A stretch of DNA of 64,000 nt from Pirellulales bacterium. GTDB lineage: Bacteria; Planctomycetota; Planctomycetia; Pirellulales; JAEUIK01. Position 1 is the first letter of the stretch; each line of letters starts with the position of its first letter. The notes under the pieces were generated by a model, which was not told the origin of the DNA, did no database searches, and saw only the letters and a list, made by a program, of their open reading frames with translations. Made by a program: the position numbers and the translations under genes. This document shows positions 21,461 through 30,059 of the stretch, one piece after another. The stretch is taken from positions 1 through 64,000 of the forward strand of contig JAIBBZ010000013.1 in the NCBI GenBank assembly GCA_019694435.1. Reading direction: 5' to 3'.

Positions 21461-21484
21461 GTTGATCAGGATAAGTTGCGCAGG

Positions 21485-22273
21485 ATGGTGCCAACCGTGG
21501 TCTTGGCGGAAGAACGAAGAAGCCGGCTCTTGGAATTGGTGCGCACGCGAGGCTTTGCCTCGCTGCCGGAATTGGCCGAAGTGTTGCAGGTTTCCGAGTC
21601 GACCATCCGCCGCGACCTCGATTACCTCGAGGAGTCCGGGGCTGCGAAGCGAACCCACGGCGGTGTGTTCTACGCCGGCAGCTCGCCCAAGCTCCCGCAT
21701 TTCGAGGAGCGCCAGCCGGCAGAGTGGGACAAGAAGCAACGCATCGCCCAAGCGGCTGTGCGGCTGATCGCCGATGGCGACACGGTGCTGCTCGACGGCG
21801 GCACGACAACCTACGAGGTGGCCCGGCTGCTGGTCGGCCGGCCGCTGCAAGTGGTGACCAACAGCCTCCCCGTGGCCAACCTGTTCGCCGCCAATGCGAC
21901 CACCGACCTGGTGCTCGTCGGCGGATACGTCTACCCGCGCACCGGCGTGACGCTGGGGCCGTATGCGAACGACATGCTGAGCCATGTCGGCGTGCGGCGG
22001 ACCGTGCTGAGCGTCGCGGGCATCACCGAGCGCGGCTACTACAACAGCAACCTGCTCCTGGTCGAAACCGAACGCGCGATGCTGCGGGCCGCGGACGAAA
22101 TCATCGTCGTGGCCGACAGCACGAAATTCGGGCGCCAAAGCCTGGCCCACCTGTGCGAGCTCAGTGCCGTCACGCGCCTGGTTGTGGACAACGAGATCAC
22201 CGAGGACTGGCGCAGCCGCCTGCTGGCCGCGGGCGTGCAAGTCGTCGTGGCCGGTTCCACGGATAACGCCTAA
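21485..22273 (+). CDS. DeoR/GlpR-family transcriptional regulator of the microcompartment operon
   Basis: 262 residues. An N-terminal winged-helix domain ([20 protein letters not shown], then [17 protein letters not shown] with the recognition helix) is followed by the DeoRC sugar-phosphate-sensing domain with [40 protein letters not shown] and VVADSTKFG. These proteins usually repress sugar catabolic operons and release DNA on binding a sugar phosphate. Being first in the operon, it likely responds to an intermediate such as fuculose or rhamnulose phosphate. A TTG at 21476, four bases after AGGA, is an alternative start adding three residues. Confidence 0.92.
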   Translation: MVPTVVLAEERRSRLLELVRTRGFASLPELAEVLQVSESTIRRDLDYLEESGAAKRTHGGVFYAGSSPKLPHFEERQPAEWDKKQRIAQAAVRLIADGDTVLLDGGTTTYEVARLLVGRPLQVVTNSLPVANLFAANATTDLVLVGGYVYPRTGVTLGPYANDMLSHVGVRRTVLSVAGITERGYYNSNLLLVETERAMLRAADEIIVVADSTKFGRQSLAHLCELSAVTRLVVDNEITEDWRSRLLAAGVQVVVAGSTDNA

Positions 22274-22298
22274 CCAACCCCACCGAGCGCAGCGAGCG

Positions 22299-22973
22299 AT
22301 GAGCACCGCCACGATGAATTTCCCGTCACTCGACCGCAACGTGGTCGAGCGCATCGTCCGCGAAATCGTCCTGCGCGGGCAAGGCACTGCGCCGCGTTCC
22401 AAGCTCGTCGTCAGCGTGTCGGCGCGACACGTGCATTTGACCGACGAGCACGTCGAAATCTTGTTTGGCCCCGGCCGTACGCTCACGCCAATGAAGCCGC
22501 TCTACCAGGACGGCTTCTACGCGGCGGAAGAGACCGTGATGGTGGTGGGCCCTCGCCGGCGGATGCTGCCCAGCGTGCGCATCCTCGGCCCGACGCGGCC
22601 GGCCAGTCAGGTCGAGCTGGCCTTCACCGACGGCATCTCCTTGGGCATCGATCTGCCGACGCGCGCCAGCGGCAAGATCGAAGGCACCCCGGGCTGCGTG
22701 CTCGTGGGGCCCGCGGGAGTCGTCGAATTGAAACAAGGCGTGATTCGCGCCGAGCGGCACGTGCATATGAGCCTGGCCGACGCCGAGCAATACGGCGTGA
22801 AAAACGGCGACCGGATGAGTTTGCGGATCGAGTCGTCGTGCGCCGTGGTGCTGCGAGATCTGCTCGTCAGGGCTGACGCCGCGAGCAAGCTGGAAGTGCA
22901 TCTCGACACCGACGAAGGCAACGCGGCCGATCTCGACCACGCCACCTCGGTCGAGTTGATCCCACAGGACTGA
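22299..22973 (+). CDS. pduL: Phosphate propanoyltransferase PduL, microcompartment phosphotransacylase
   Basis: Converts acyl-CoA and phosphate to acyl-phosphate and CoA, recycling CoA inside the shell. 224 residues. Two zinc-binding HVH motifs are present, [11 protein letters not shown] (His44, His46) and [12 protein letters not shown] (His154, His156), each starting one of the two beta-barrel halves. The N-terminal helix with [17 protein letters not shown] (residues 11-27) is amphipathic and resembles an encapsulation peptide that binds the inner shell face. The ATG at 22299 was chosen because upstream in-frame codons overlap the regulator. It supplies acyl-phosphate to the acetate-kinase-like enzyme encoded three genes on. 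Confidence 0.95.
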   Translation: MSTATMNFPSLDRNVVERIVREIVLRGQGTAPRSKLVVSVSARHVHLTDEHVEILFGPGRTLTPMKPLYQDGFYAAEETVMVVGPRRRMLPSVRILGPTRPASQVELAFTDGISLGIDLPTRASGKIEGTPGCVLVGPAGVVELKQGVIRAERHVHMSLADAEQYGVKNGDRMSLRIESSCAVVLRDLLVRADAASKLEVHLDTDEGNAADLDHATSVELIPQD

Positions 22974-23046
22974 TCGATGTTCGTAGCGACACCCGCGGTG
23001 GTGTCTTGATCGTGTTCGTTCCCGTTTCGTTTCCGGAGTATTCGTT

Positions 23047-23346
23047 ATGGCAAAGTCGATGGAAGCGCTGGGCATGATCGAGGCCAAGGGGTTCATCACC
23101 TTGGTCGAGGCCAGCGACGCAATGATGAAGGCGGCCAACGTCGAGTTTCTCGGCTGGACCAAGATCGGTAGCGGCCTGGTGACCGCGTTCGTGACCGGCG
23201 ACGTCGCCGCAGTTAAAGCGGCCACCGATGCCGGCGCAGCGGCCGGCGGCCGGATCGGCGAGATCGTCGCGGTGCAGGTGATTCCGCGCCCGCACGAAGA
23301 CCTGAACGTCGTGCTGCCACTGACGGCCAAGTCGTCGGGCGACTGA
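23047..23346 (+). CDS. BMC-H shell hexamer protein 1
   Basis: Single-domain BMC (Pfam00936-type) protein, 99 residues; six copies form a hexagonal tile of the microcompartment facets. [20 protein letters not shown] is the conserved N-terminal strand and helix, [14 protein letters not shown] the second helix, and [12 protein letters not shown] the conserved C-terminal strand. About ten residues extend past the usual end. GGAG precedes the ATG. It is more like standard BMC-H proteins than the second copy is in its pore-region spacing; the two may form mixed facets. Confidence 0.97.
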   Translation: MAKSMEALGMIEAKGFITLVEASDAMMKAANVEFLGWTKIGSGLVTAFVTGDVAAVKAATDAGAAAGGRIGEIVAVQVIPRPHEDLNVVLPLTAKSSGD

Positions 23347-23413
23347 CGCCTCGCGGCCTGCCGAACCCGACCCCTCTCCTGATCATTTTCGCTCTCAAGC
23401 AAAGGCAAATTCG

Positions 23414-23683
23414 ATGGATAACGCGATTGGATTGGTGGAAACCAAGGGCCTCGTGGCTCTGATCGAGGCGACCGACGTGATGGCCAAGGCCGCCAACGTG
23501 CAGATCGTCAAGCAAGTGCAGATCGGCGGCGCGTATGTGACCACGATCGTGCGCGGCGACGTCGGCAGCGTGCGTGCGGCAGTCGAAGCGGGTGCCGCCA
23601 CCGCGGCCCAGATCGGCGACCTGATCGCCAGCCACGTCATTCCGCGCCCCTCGGCCGGTCTGGTGCAGGCTTATATCGGCTAA
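23414..23683 (+). CDS. BMC-H shell hexamer protein 2
   Basis: 89 residues, same fold as its neighbour 67 bases upstream. [35 protein letters not shown] and [13 protein letters not shown] are the conserved elements. The predicted pore loop region is [10 protein letters not shown] compared with [10 protein letters not shown] in copy 1, so the two hexamers probably differ in pore chemistry. Two BMC-H genes and no tandem-domain BMC-T gene is the shell composition known for the PVM type. Confidence 0.97.
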   Translation: MDNAIGLVETKGLVALIEATDVMAKAANVQIVKQVQIGGAYVTTIVRGDVGSVRAAVEAGAATAAQIGDLIASHVIPRPSAGLVQAYIG

Positions 23684-23736
23684 ACGGAGTTGTCGCGGCC
23701 CTCGCGGGCTGTGCCCTTTCCCCGGAGTGGGAAGCG

Positions 23737-24921
23737 ATGAAAGTCCTGGTTGCCAATCTCGGTTCGACGAGCTTCAAGTACCGGCTCTTCGACATGGCCG
23801 ACGAGCGCCAGCTTGCGCGCGGCGGAACCGAACGCATCGGTGCCGCCGAAAGCAAGTCGTTCGTCGACATCGGCGGCCACCGCGAGGAAGCGGTGGGGCC
23901 GGTGCCTGATCATGCCGTGGCGGTCCGCCGCTGCTTGGAGCAGTTGACCGATCCGCGGCACGGCTGCCTGCGCGATCCGGGCGAAGTGGCCGCGATCGGC
24001 TTCAAGGCCGTGCACGGCGGGCGATTCAGCGGCGTGCAGCGCGTGACGCCCGAGGTGCTGGCCGCGATGGAGGCGATGGCGACGGTCGCGCCGGCGCACA
24101 ATCCGCCGTACGTCCGGGCCATGCGGATTCTCAGCGAGCGGCTGCCGGAGATGCCGCTCGTCGCGGCTTTCGAGACGGGCTTTCATCAGACCATTCCCGC
24201 GGCCAATCGCTACTACGCGATTCCCTGGGAGTGGGCCGATGCGTTCCAGGTGCAGCGGTGGGGCTTTCATGGTGCCAGCCACCGCTACATCGCCACGCGG
24301 ATGGCCGAACTGCTCGGGCGCAGCGATGCGCGGATCGTGTCGTGCCATTTGGGAGGTTCGGCGTCGCTGTGCGCGATTCGGGGCGGGCAGAGCCAGGCCA
24401 ACAGCCTGGGCATGAGCCCGCAGACCGGGTTGCCGCACAACAACCGCGTGGGCGATTTCGACGTGTTCGCCTTGCCGGTGCTGCTGGAGCGGACCGGCAA
24501 GCGTCTGGATGAGCTGCTGGTCGAGCTGGCCGAGCACAGCGGGCTGCTGGGCTTGAGCGGCACGAGCGGCGACGTTCGCGACCTCGAAGCCGCGGCCGCC
24601 CAGGGCGACACGCGGGCTCAAGTCGCGCTCGACGTGTTCATGGGCTCGGTTCGGCATTACCTGGGCGCCTATCTCGTCGAGCTGGGCGGCGCCGACGCGA
24701 TCGTGTTCACCGGGGGCATCGGTGAAAACGGCATCAACGTCCGCCGCCAGGTGTGCCGGAACCTGGCCGAACTGGGCATCGTGCTCGACGAGGCCAAGAA
24801 CGAGACGGCGCGCGGCGAGGCACGGATCGATGCCGCCGAGAGCCGCGCGCAAATCTGGGTCGTGCCCACCAATGAAGAGTTGGTCGTGGCCCGGCAGGTC
24901 AAGGAACTCTTGCAAGGCTAA
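23737..24921 (+). CDS. ackA: Acetate/propionate kinase-like enzyme of the microcompartment operon
   Basis: Makes ATP from acyl-phosphate and ADP, releasing the carboxylate (here probably lactate). 394 residues, normal length. It shows the ASKHA pattern: [15 protein letters not shown] (usual N.GSSS.K), [39 protein letters not shown] and [10 protein letters not shown]. The substrate-loop segment reads [12 protein letters not shown] where typical acetate kinases have GTRSGD, so it is a diverged branch and its substrate may be larger than acetyl-phosphate. No terminal encapsulation helix is visible, so it may act outside the shell. Confidence 0.93.
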   Translation: MKVLVANLGSTSFKYRLFDMADERQLARGGTERIGAAESKSFVDIGGHREEAVGPVPDHAVAVRRCLEQLTDPRHGCLRDPGEVAAIGFKAVHGGRFSGVQRVTPEVLAAMEAMATVAPAHNPPYVRAMRILSERLPEMPLVAAFETGFHQTIPAANRYYAIPWEWADAFQVQRWGFHGASHRYIATRMAELLGRSDARIVSCHLGGSASLCAIRGGQSQANSLGMSPQTGLPHNNRVGDFDVFALPVLLERTGKRLDELLVELAEHSGLLGLSGTSGDVRDLEAAAAQGDTRAQVALDVFMGSVRHYLGAYLVELGGADAIVFTGGIGENGINVRRQVCRNLAELGIVLDEAKNETARGEARIDAAESRAQIWVVPTNEELVVARQVKELLQG

Positions 24922-24924
24922 AGC

Positions 24925-25236
24925 ATGTTCGTCGCCAAAGTCACCGGACACGTCGTCGCCACGCAAAAGGTCGCGGCGATGGTCGGCCAGAAACTGTTGA
25001 CGGTCGAGCCCTATCGCGTCGACGAACAAAACCGCGCCGCGCTGAAAGCGACAGGTCGGACGTTCGTGGCGGTCGATACGGTCGGCGCCGGCACGGGGGA
25101 TTACGTGCTGATTGTCCAGGGCTCGAGTGCCCGCATGACTCCCGAAACAAAACCCTTGCCCGTCGACGCGGCCATTATCGGCATCGTCGACACGGTGCAC
25201 GTCGCCAGCGACTGCGTCTATCGTCGCGGCGATTGA
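24925..25236 (+). CDS. BMC-P (EutN/CcmL) shell pentamer protein 1
   Basis: 103 residues, four bases after the kinase stop. Pentamers of this family cap the vertices of the icosahedral shell. VAKVTGHVVATQKVAAMVGQ is the EutN/CcmL opening, then KLLTVEPY, AVDTVGAGTGDYVLI and the C-terminal AAIIGIVDTVHV. This is the most canonical of the three BMC-P genes in the operon. Confidence 0.96.
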   Translation: MFVAKVTGHVVATQKVAAMVGQKLLTVEPYRVDEQNRAALKATGRTFVAVDTVGAGTGDYVLIVQGSSARMTPETKPLPVDAAIIGIVDTVHVASDCVYRRGD

Positions 25237-25303
25237 GGGCCGCACGTCCCGCACCTGACATCCTCCCGCATTCCCACCTGAGAAAAACGAAATCCAGCGA
25301 GCC

Positions 25304-26737
25304 ATGCAAACGACTGAAAGCCTGATTCGCAGTGTGGTGCAAGAAGTCCTCGCCCAGATGGTGGCCACCGCGCCGGCCGCGGTGTCGCGCGGCTACCAGG
25401 GGCGTCACGGCGTGTTTCAAACGGTCGACGAGGCCGTGGCGGCCGCGACCGAGGCCTTCGACCGGCTGTCGGAACGCACGATCGAAGATCGCCGCCGGAT
25501 CATCGATCACATTCGCCGGATTTCCATCGAGCAGAGCGTCGAGCTCGGCACGATGGAAATGAACGAGACGAAGATCGGCCGTCTGGAACACAAGATCGAG
25601 AAACTCAAGACGCTCGGCGAGCGAACCCCCGGCGTTGAATTCATGCGCAGCGAGGTGTTCAGCGGTGACCACGGCCTGGCCGTGATCGAGCATGCCCCCT
25701 TCGGCGTCATCGGGGCCATTACGCCGGTCACTCATTCGCTGCCCACGATCACCGGCAACGCCGTCAGCATGATCGCCTCGGGCAATACGCTGGTCGTGAA
25801 CCCGCACCCCAGCGGCAAGCGCGTCGCGGCCGAAGGCGTGCGACGGTTTAACGAAGCCATTCATGCCGACCTCGGCATCGACAATCTGATCTGCGTGATC
25901 GCCGAGCCGACGCTCGATACAGCCGAACAGGTCTTCAAGCACCGCGGCATCCGGTTGATCTGCGTCACCGGGGGGCCGGCCGTAGCCCGGGCTGCCATGA
26001 ACAGCGGTAAGCGGGCCATCGTCGCCGGGCCGGGCAATCCGCCGGTCGTGGTCGACGAAACGGCCGACCTGGACCGCGCGGCGCGCAGCATCCAGCGGGG
26101 TGCCGCCTACGACAACAACCTGCTGTGCATCGCCGAGAAGGAAGTCTTCGTCGTGGCCAGCGTGTTCAACGACTTTATGAAGGCGATGGAACGGCCCGGC
26201 ACGGCGGCGCTGTGTGCCCGCGAGGTCGACGCGCTGACCAAGGTCGCCATCACGACCGCGGGCGAGGGCGCTCACAAGCACGACGTACCGTGTAAGGATT
26301 TCCTCGGGCAGGACGCGGCGGTTCTGGCGCGGGGCATCGGCAAGACCGTGCTGCCCAATACCGAACTGCTGTTCGGCGAAACCGACGAGCACAACCCCTT
26401 TGTGACCGTCGAACAGATGATGCCGTTCGTTCCCATCGTGCGCGTCAAGAACGTCGACGAGGCGATCGCCAAGGCCAAGCACTACGAGCACGGCTATCGC
26501 CACACGAGCATCATTCATTCGAACAACGTGCGGAACATGACCCGCATGGGCCGCGAGATGGACACGACGCTGTTCGTCAAGAACGGCGCTTCGATGACGG
26601 CCTTGGGTCTCGGTGGCGAAGGCTACCTGTCGTTTTCGATCGCCACGCCCACCGGCGAAGGCGTGACCACCCCGCTGACGTTTACCCGCGAGCGCCGCTG
26701 CACGCTGGTCGACGACCTGCGAATCATCGGCAAGTAG
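25304..26737 (+). CDS. CoA-acylating aldehyde dehydrogenase, microcompartment type (PduP-like)
   Basis: Oxidises an aldehyde with NAD and CoA to acyl-CoA, here probably L-lactaldehyde to lactyl-CoA. 477 residues. The catalytic Cys275 lies in [12 protein letters not shown], which is the acylating (PduP/EutE) rather than the hydrolytic context; [14 protein letters not shown] and [12 protein letters not shown] form the NAD site. The first 20 residues ([16 protein letters not shown]) form an amphipathic helix then a short linker, the encapsulation-peptide arrangement seen in PduP. Signature enzyme of the compartment. Its NADH is probably reoxidised by the dehydrogenase encoded at 29085. Confidence 0.96.
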   Translation: MQTTESLIRSVVQEVLAQMVATAPAAVSRGYQGRHGVFQTVDEAVAAATEAFDRLSERTIEDRRRIIDHIRRISIEQSVELGTMEMNETKIGRLEHKIEKLKTLGERTPGVEFMRSEVFSGDHGLAVIEHAPFGVIGAITPVTHSLPTITGNAVSMIASGNTLVVNPHPSGKRVAAEGVRRFNEAIHADLGIDNLICVIAEPTLDTAEQVFKHRGIRLICVTGGPAVARAAMNSGKRAIVAGPGNPPVVVDETADLDRAARSIQRGAAYDNNLLCIAEKEVFVVASVFNDFMKAMERPGTAALCAREVDALTKVAITTAGEGAHKHDVPCKDFLGQDAAVLARGIGKTVLPNTELLFGETDEHNPFVTVEQMMPFVPIVRVKNVDEAIAKAKHYEHGYRHTSIIHSNNVRNMTRMGREMDTTLFVKNGASMTALGLGGEGYLSFSIATPTGEGVTTPLTFTRERRCTLVDDLRIIGK

Positions 26738-26757
26738 CCTCAGACCGGCGGGACAGA

Positions 26758-27024
26758 ATGATGCAACTCGGACGCGTTGTCGGCACGGCCATCTCGACGG
26801 TCAAGCATCGCACGATGCAGGGCTGGAAGCTGCTGGTCGTGCAGCCGTTGCGGGCCGACGGGCAATCGCCCGACGGCGACCCGCAATTGGCTATCGATAC
26901 GCTTGGCGCGGGGCGCGCAGAGCTGGTCCTGCTGTCCAACGACGGCAAGAGCGCCCGAGACCTGATCGGCGACCCGACCAGCCCGGTCCGTTGGACCGTG
27001 CTGGGAATTGTTGACGGACGATAG
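26758..27024 (+). CDS. BMC-P (EutN/CcmL) shell pentamer protein 2
   Basis: 88 residues, 20 bases after the aldehyde dehydrogenase. MQLGRVVGTAISTVKHRTMQ, KLLVVQPL, AIDTLGAGRAELVLL and VLGIVDG match the EutN/CcmL family. Two consecutive ATG codons open the frame. It lacks about 15 residues present in copy 1, mostly in the loop before the last strand. Confidence 0.94.
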   Translation: MMQLGRVVGTAISTVKHRTMQGWKLLVVQPLRADGQSPDGDPQLAIDTLGAGRAELVLLSNDGKSARDLIGDPTSPVRWTVLGIVDGR

Positions 27025-27043
27025 AACTGCCTGGTGACTTGCG

Positions 27044-27796
27044 GTGACGCCATCGACCGAAACCACGAACGGCGCAGCAGTCGGGCTCTCGCCCGAACTG
27101 GTCGATCGCATCGTGCGCGAGGTGCTGGTGCGTCTCGCGCCGGCTGCGGCCAGTCAAACACCGTCCACCGCCGCCGTTGCCCCGGATCTGTTGACGCTGG
27201 TGCTCGACGAGCGTGTGATCACGCTGCGGCAGCTTGCCGAGCACCTGGGTTCCGCGCGCACCTTGCAGGTGGCTCCCCGCGCCGTGATCACGCCGGCCGC
27301 ACGCGACCTGTTGCGCCAGCGCGGTGTCGCCCTCGTTCGCGCCTCCGCGGTCCCGGCTCCGGCGGCGGCGAAATCGACACAACGAGTGACCGTCGCCGTC
27401 GCCGAAACGAAATTCGACGCCTCGGCCCTGATCCGCGATTTGCGCAAGCTGCCTCGCGAAGTTGAGGCGCTGGCTTCGTGCGGGCTGGTGACGGTCGCCC
27501 GAGAAATGGCGGATCGCGTGGCCCGCGGTGGCGATCTGGGCGTGTTGCTGACCGACCAGGCTGCCGCCGCCTTGTGCCTGACCAATCGGCACGCGGGCGT
27601 CCGGGCCATGGCGCCGGCCGATGAGGCGGGCCTGCGACGCGGCTGCGCGGCCGTGGGAGCCAACCTGCTGGTGGTCGATTTGCAAACCGTGCGACCGCAC
27701 CAGGTGAAATTGCTGGTCCAACAGTTCTGCCTGGGGGCCCCGTATCGCTGTTTAGAACCCTACGGCCGCGCCTTGGCGGCGGCGGCCGCGAGCTAG
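27044..27796 (+). CDS. Microcompartment-associated protein, N-terminal encapsulation-type helix and RpiB-like C-terminal half
   Basis: 250 residues; function unknown. Residues 15-33 (LSPELVDRIVREVLVRLAP) form an amphipathic helix nearly identical in pattern to the PduL N-terminus. A middle part (about 50-105) contains VITPAARDLLRQRGVALV, a phrase also seen near the N-terminus of BMC cobalamin-adenosyltransferase-like and other microcompartment proteins. The last 130 residues read GDLGVLLTDQAAAALCLTNR, HAGVRAM and GANLLVVDL, which resembles the nucleotide-like fold of ribose-5-phosphate isomerase B, but the RpiB active-site Cys in GILICGTG is absent. GTG start at 27044, 19 bases after BMC-P 2. 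Probably luminal; enzymatic activity uncertain. Confidence 0.7.
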   Translation: MTPSTETTNGAAVGLSPELVDRIVREVLVRLAPAAASQTPSTAAVAPDLLTLVLDERVITLRQLAEHLGSARTLQVAPRAVITPAARDLLRQRGVALVRASAVPAPAAAKSTQRVTVAVAETKFDASALIRDLRKLPREVEALASCGLVTVAREMADRVARGGDLGVLLTDQAAAALCLTNRHAGVRAMAPADEAGLRRGCAAVGANLLVVDLQTVRPHQVKLLVQQFCLGAPYRCLEPYGRALAAAAAS

Positions 27797-27830
27797 ATTT
27801 GACTGATTTGACGGTTAAGGAGATCGGCCG

Positions 27831-28121
27831 ATGACCATCGGCGAGGTAATTGGCACCGTAACGCTAGGCCGTAGCCATCCCAGCCTGACCGGCGCGCGGT
27901 TTCGCCTGGTGGTGCCGCTGTCGCTCGAAAACTTGCAGGGCAGCCAAGAACCACGGGCCGAGGCGCTGGTGGTCTACGACGAATTGGCAGCCGGTGTCGG
28001 TGCCCTGATCGCGTTCACCGAGGGCGGCGAGGCCGTCCAGCCGTTTTATCCCGACGACAAACCGATCGATGCCTACAACGCGGCCGTGCTCGACGCCGTC
28101 GACCTCGTCCGCCCCGCATAA
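27831..28121 (+). CDS. BMC-P (EutN/CcmL) shell pentamer protein 3
   Basis: 96 residues. GEVIGTVTLGRSHPSLTGAR and RLVVPLS are clear EutN/CcmL features; the middle is diverged (EALVVYDELAAGVGALIAF replaces the usual VDTVGAG) and the end AVLDAVDLV is the last strand. AAGGAG lies nine bases before the ATG at 27831. The altered central segment suggests a specialised vertex or a different pore. Confidence 0.93.
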   Translation: MTIGEVIGTVTLGRSHPSLTGARFRLVVPLSLENLQGSQEPRAEALVVYDELAAGVGALIAFTEGGEAVQPFYPDDKPIDAYNAAVLDAVDLVRPA

Positions 28122-28150
28122 CGCTAACCCCGCCTGGAGCTCTGTTTCCG

Positions 28151-29038
28151 ATGAACATTCACGCCCTCAAGCAAGACATTTGCGAGATTGGTCGCCGGCT
28201 GTATTCCAAGGGATTTGCCGCGGCCAACGACGGCAATATCTCGATTCGGATCAGCGACAACGAAGTGCTCTGCACCCCGACGATGATCTGCAAAGGCTTT
28301 ATGAAGCCCGACGACATCTGCTCGGTCGACCTGGAAGGCAACCAGCTTTCGGGCCGCCGCAAGCGCACCAGCGAAGTGCTCTTGCACCTGGCGATCATGA
28401 AGAAACGGCCCGAGGTGAAAAGCGTTGTGCATTGCCACCCGCCCCATGCGACGGCGTTTGCCGTGGCCCGGCAGGCTATTCCGCAATGCGTGCTACCCGA
28501 GGTCGAAGTGTTTCTCGGCGACGTACCGATCACGAAGTACGAGACCCCCGGCGGACAGAAGTTTGCCGACACGGTGCTGCCGTTCGTCGAGAAGACGAAC
28601 ATCATGATCCTGGCCAACCACGGCACGGTCAGCTACGGCGAGAACGTCGAGCGCGCCTATTGGTGGACCGAAATCCTCGACGCCTACTGCCGCATCCTGA
28701 TGCTCGCCCGCGACCTGGGCAAGATTAACTACTTCAATCAGCAAGAGGCCCGCGAGCTGCTCGAACTGAAGGCCAAGTGGGGCTTTCCCGACGCCCGGCT
28801 CGAGAAGGGCATGGAGAACTGCGACATCTGCGCGAACGACGTGTTCCGCAATAGCTGGACCGAGACGGGCGTCGAACAACGCGCCTTCGAGGCGGCCCCG
28901 CTGATGGCGCCGGGTGCCGCGGCCAGTCCTCCGGCGGCGAATGCCGCCCCGGTCCCGGCGCCGATCGCCGGCGTCGACACCGAGGCCCTCGTCCAAACCA
29001 TCACCGACCGCGTCATGGCGGCTTTGGCCAGTCGCTAA
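28151..29038 (+). CDS. Class II aldolase (fuculose/rhamnulose-1-phosphate type) with C-terminal encapsulation-type helix
   Basis: Zinc aldolase, probably cleaving L-fuculose or L-rhamnulose 1-phosphate to DHAP and L-lactaldehyde. 295 residues against about 215 for FucA. Zinc ligands and catalytic Glu are visible: Glu75 in TSEVLLH, His94 and His96 in VVHCHPPHA, and His157 in LANHGTVSYG. After the catalytic domain comes an Ala/Pro linker (about 252-272) and a final amphipathic helix, DTEALVQTITDRVMAALASR, the form of a C-terminal encapsulation peptide. It therefore probably generates lactaldehyde inside the shell. Confidence 0.93.
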   Translation: MNIHALKQDICEIGRRLYSKGFAAANDGNISIRISDNEVLCTPTMICKGFMKPDDICSVDLEGNQLSGRRKRTSEVLLHLAIMKKRPEVKSVVHCHPPHATAFAVARQAIPQCVLPEVEVFLGDVPITKYETPGGQKFADTVLPFVEKTNIMILANHGTVSYGENVERAYWWTEILDAYCRILMLARDLGKINYFNQQEARELLELKAKWGFPDARLEKGMENCDICANDVFRNSWTETGVEQRAFEAAPLMAPGAAASPPAANAAPVPAPIAGVDTEALVQTITDRVMAALASR

Positions 29039-29084
29039 TCACCGCTTCTGGCAACTCGCGGACTCTTAGAAATTTCTCTTGGCA

Positions 29085-30029
29085 ATGAAAATCAGCATCA
29101 TTGGCGGCGGCGGATTGGTCGGTTCGTGCACGGCGTTTGCGCTGCAGGCGGCCGGGGTCGGTAGCCACCTCGCGCTGCTCGACGTGAACGCCGACCTGGT
29201 CGGAGGTCAGGCGCTCGATTTGCTGCACGGCTCGTCGACGACGGCCGATCAGCGGATTACTGCGGGTGGCTACGACGAAATCCCCGATTCCAGCGTGATC
29301 TGCATTACGGCGGGTCTGCGCCGCAAGCCGGACGAAAGCCGGCTCGACCTGATCAACCGCAATGTCGATCTGTTCGTCGGCATCCTGAGCCAGGTGCGCC
29401 AGGCGGGGCATTGTAAGAACGCAATCGTCGTCGTGGTTTCGAATCCCGTCGACGTGCTCACATACCTGGCCGCCGAGCTGCTCGAATTGCCGCCGGCGCA
29501 GGTGATTGGCCTGGGGACCGTGCTCGACACCGTTCGATTCCGCAGCCTGATCGCAGCGCGGATGCAGGTCCCGCCGACGCAAGTCAACGCGCTGATCTTG
29601 GGCGAACACGGCGACAGCATGGTGCCGGTCTGGTCGAGCGCCGCGGTGGCCGGACTGCCGCTGGAAAAATTTCCCGGCTGGAATCCGAACCTGGCGAGCG
29701 AGCTGTTCGAGCGCACAAAGGGTTCCGGCGCCGAAGTCATCAAGAAAAAAGGCGGCGCCGGCTTCGCGGTCGGACTGGCGATTCGCGACGTCATTGCGGC
29801 GATCGGACAAGACAGCCGCCGCATCCTGCCCGTCTCGACGGTGCAACAGGGCGCCTACGGCATTCGCGACGTCGCCCTGAGCGTGCCGACCGTCGTGGGA
29901 CGCAAGGGCGCACTGGGAATTCACGAGCTCGAGTTGTGGCCCAAGGAAATGCAGGCGCTCAAGCGCAGCGGGCAAGTGCTCAAGCAAACCCTCGACACCG
30001 TCCTGGCCCGCGTGCGCGCCACGCGCTGA
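29085..30029 (+). CDS. NAD-dependent lactate/malate dehydrogenase family enzyme
   Basis: 314 residues. Rossmann start ISIIGGGGLVGS, Asp33 in LLDVNAD (NAD preference), VSNPVDVLTYLAAEL, Arg151 in DTVRFRSLIA, and catalytic His175 in GEHGDSMVPVW. In lactate dehydrogenases the residue after AGxx is Gln; here AGLRRKPDESR places Arg80 there, as in malate dehydrogenases. In this operon it is usually expected to recycle NADH. The ATG at 29085 is preferred to an upstream TTG two codons earlier. No encapsulation helix is obvious. Confidence 0.88.
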   Translation: MKISIIGGGGLVGSCTAFALQAAGVGSHLALLDVNADLVGGQALDLLHGSSTTADQRITAGGYDEIPDSSVICITAGLRRKPDESRLDLINRNVDLFVGILSQVRQAGHCKNAIVVVVSNPVDVLTYLAAELLELPPAQVIGLGTVLDTVRFRSLIAARMQVPPTQVNALILGEHGDSMVPVWSSAAVAGLPLEKFPGWNPNLASELFERTKGSGAEVIKKKGGAGFAVGLAIRDVIAAIGQDSRRILPVSTVQQGAYGIRDVALSVPTVVGRKGALGIHELELWPKEMQALKRSGQVLKQTLDTVLARVRATR

Positions 30030-30059
30030 GCGGTCAGCAAGCGAAGGTAAGGATCAACC

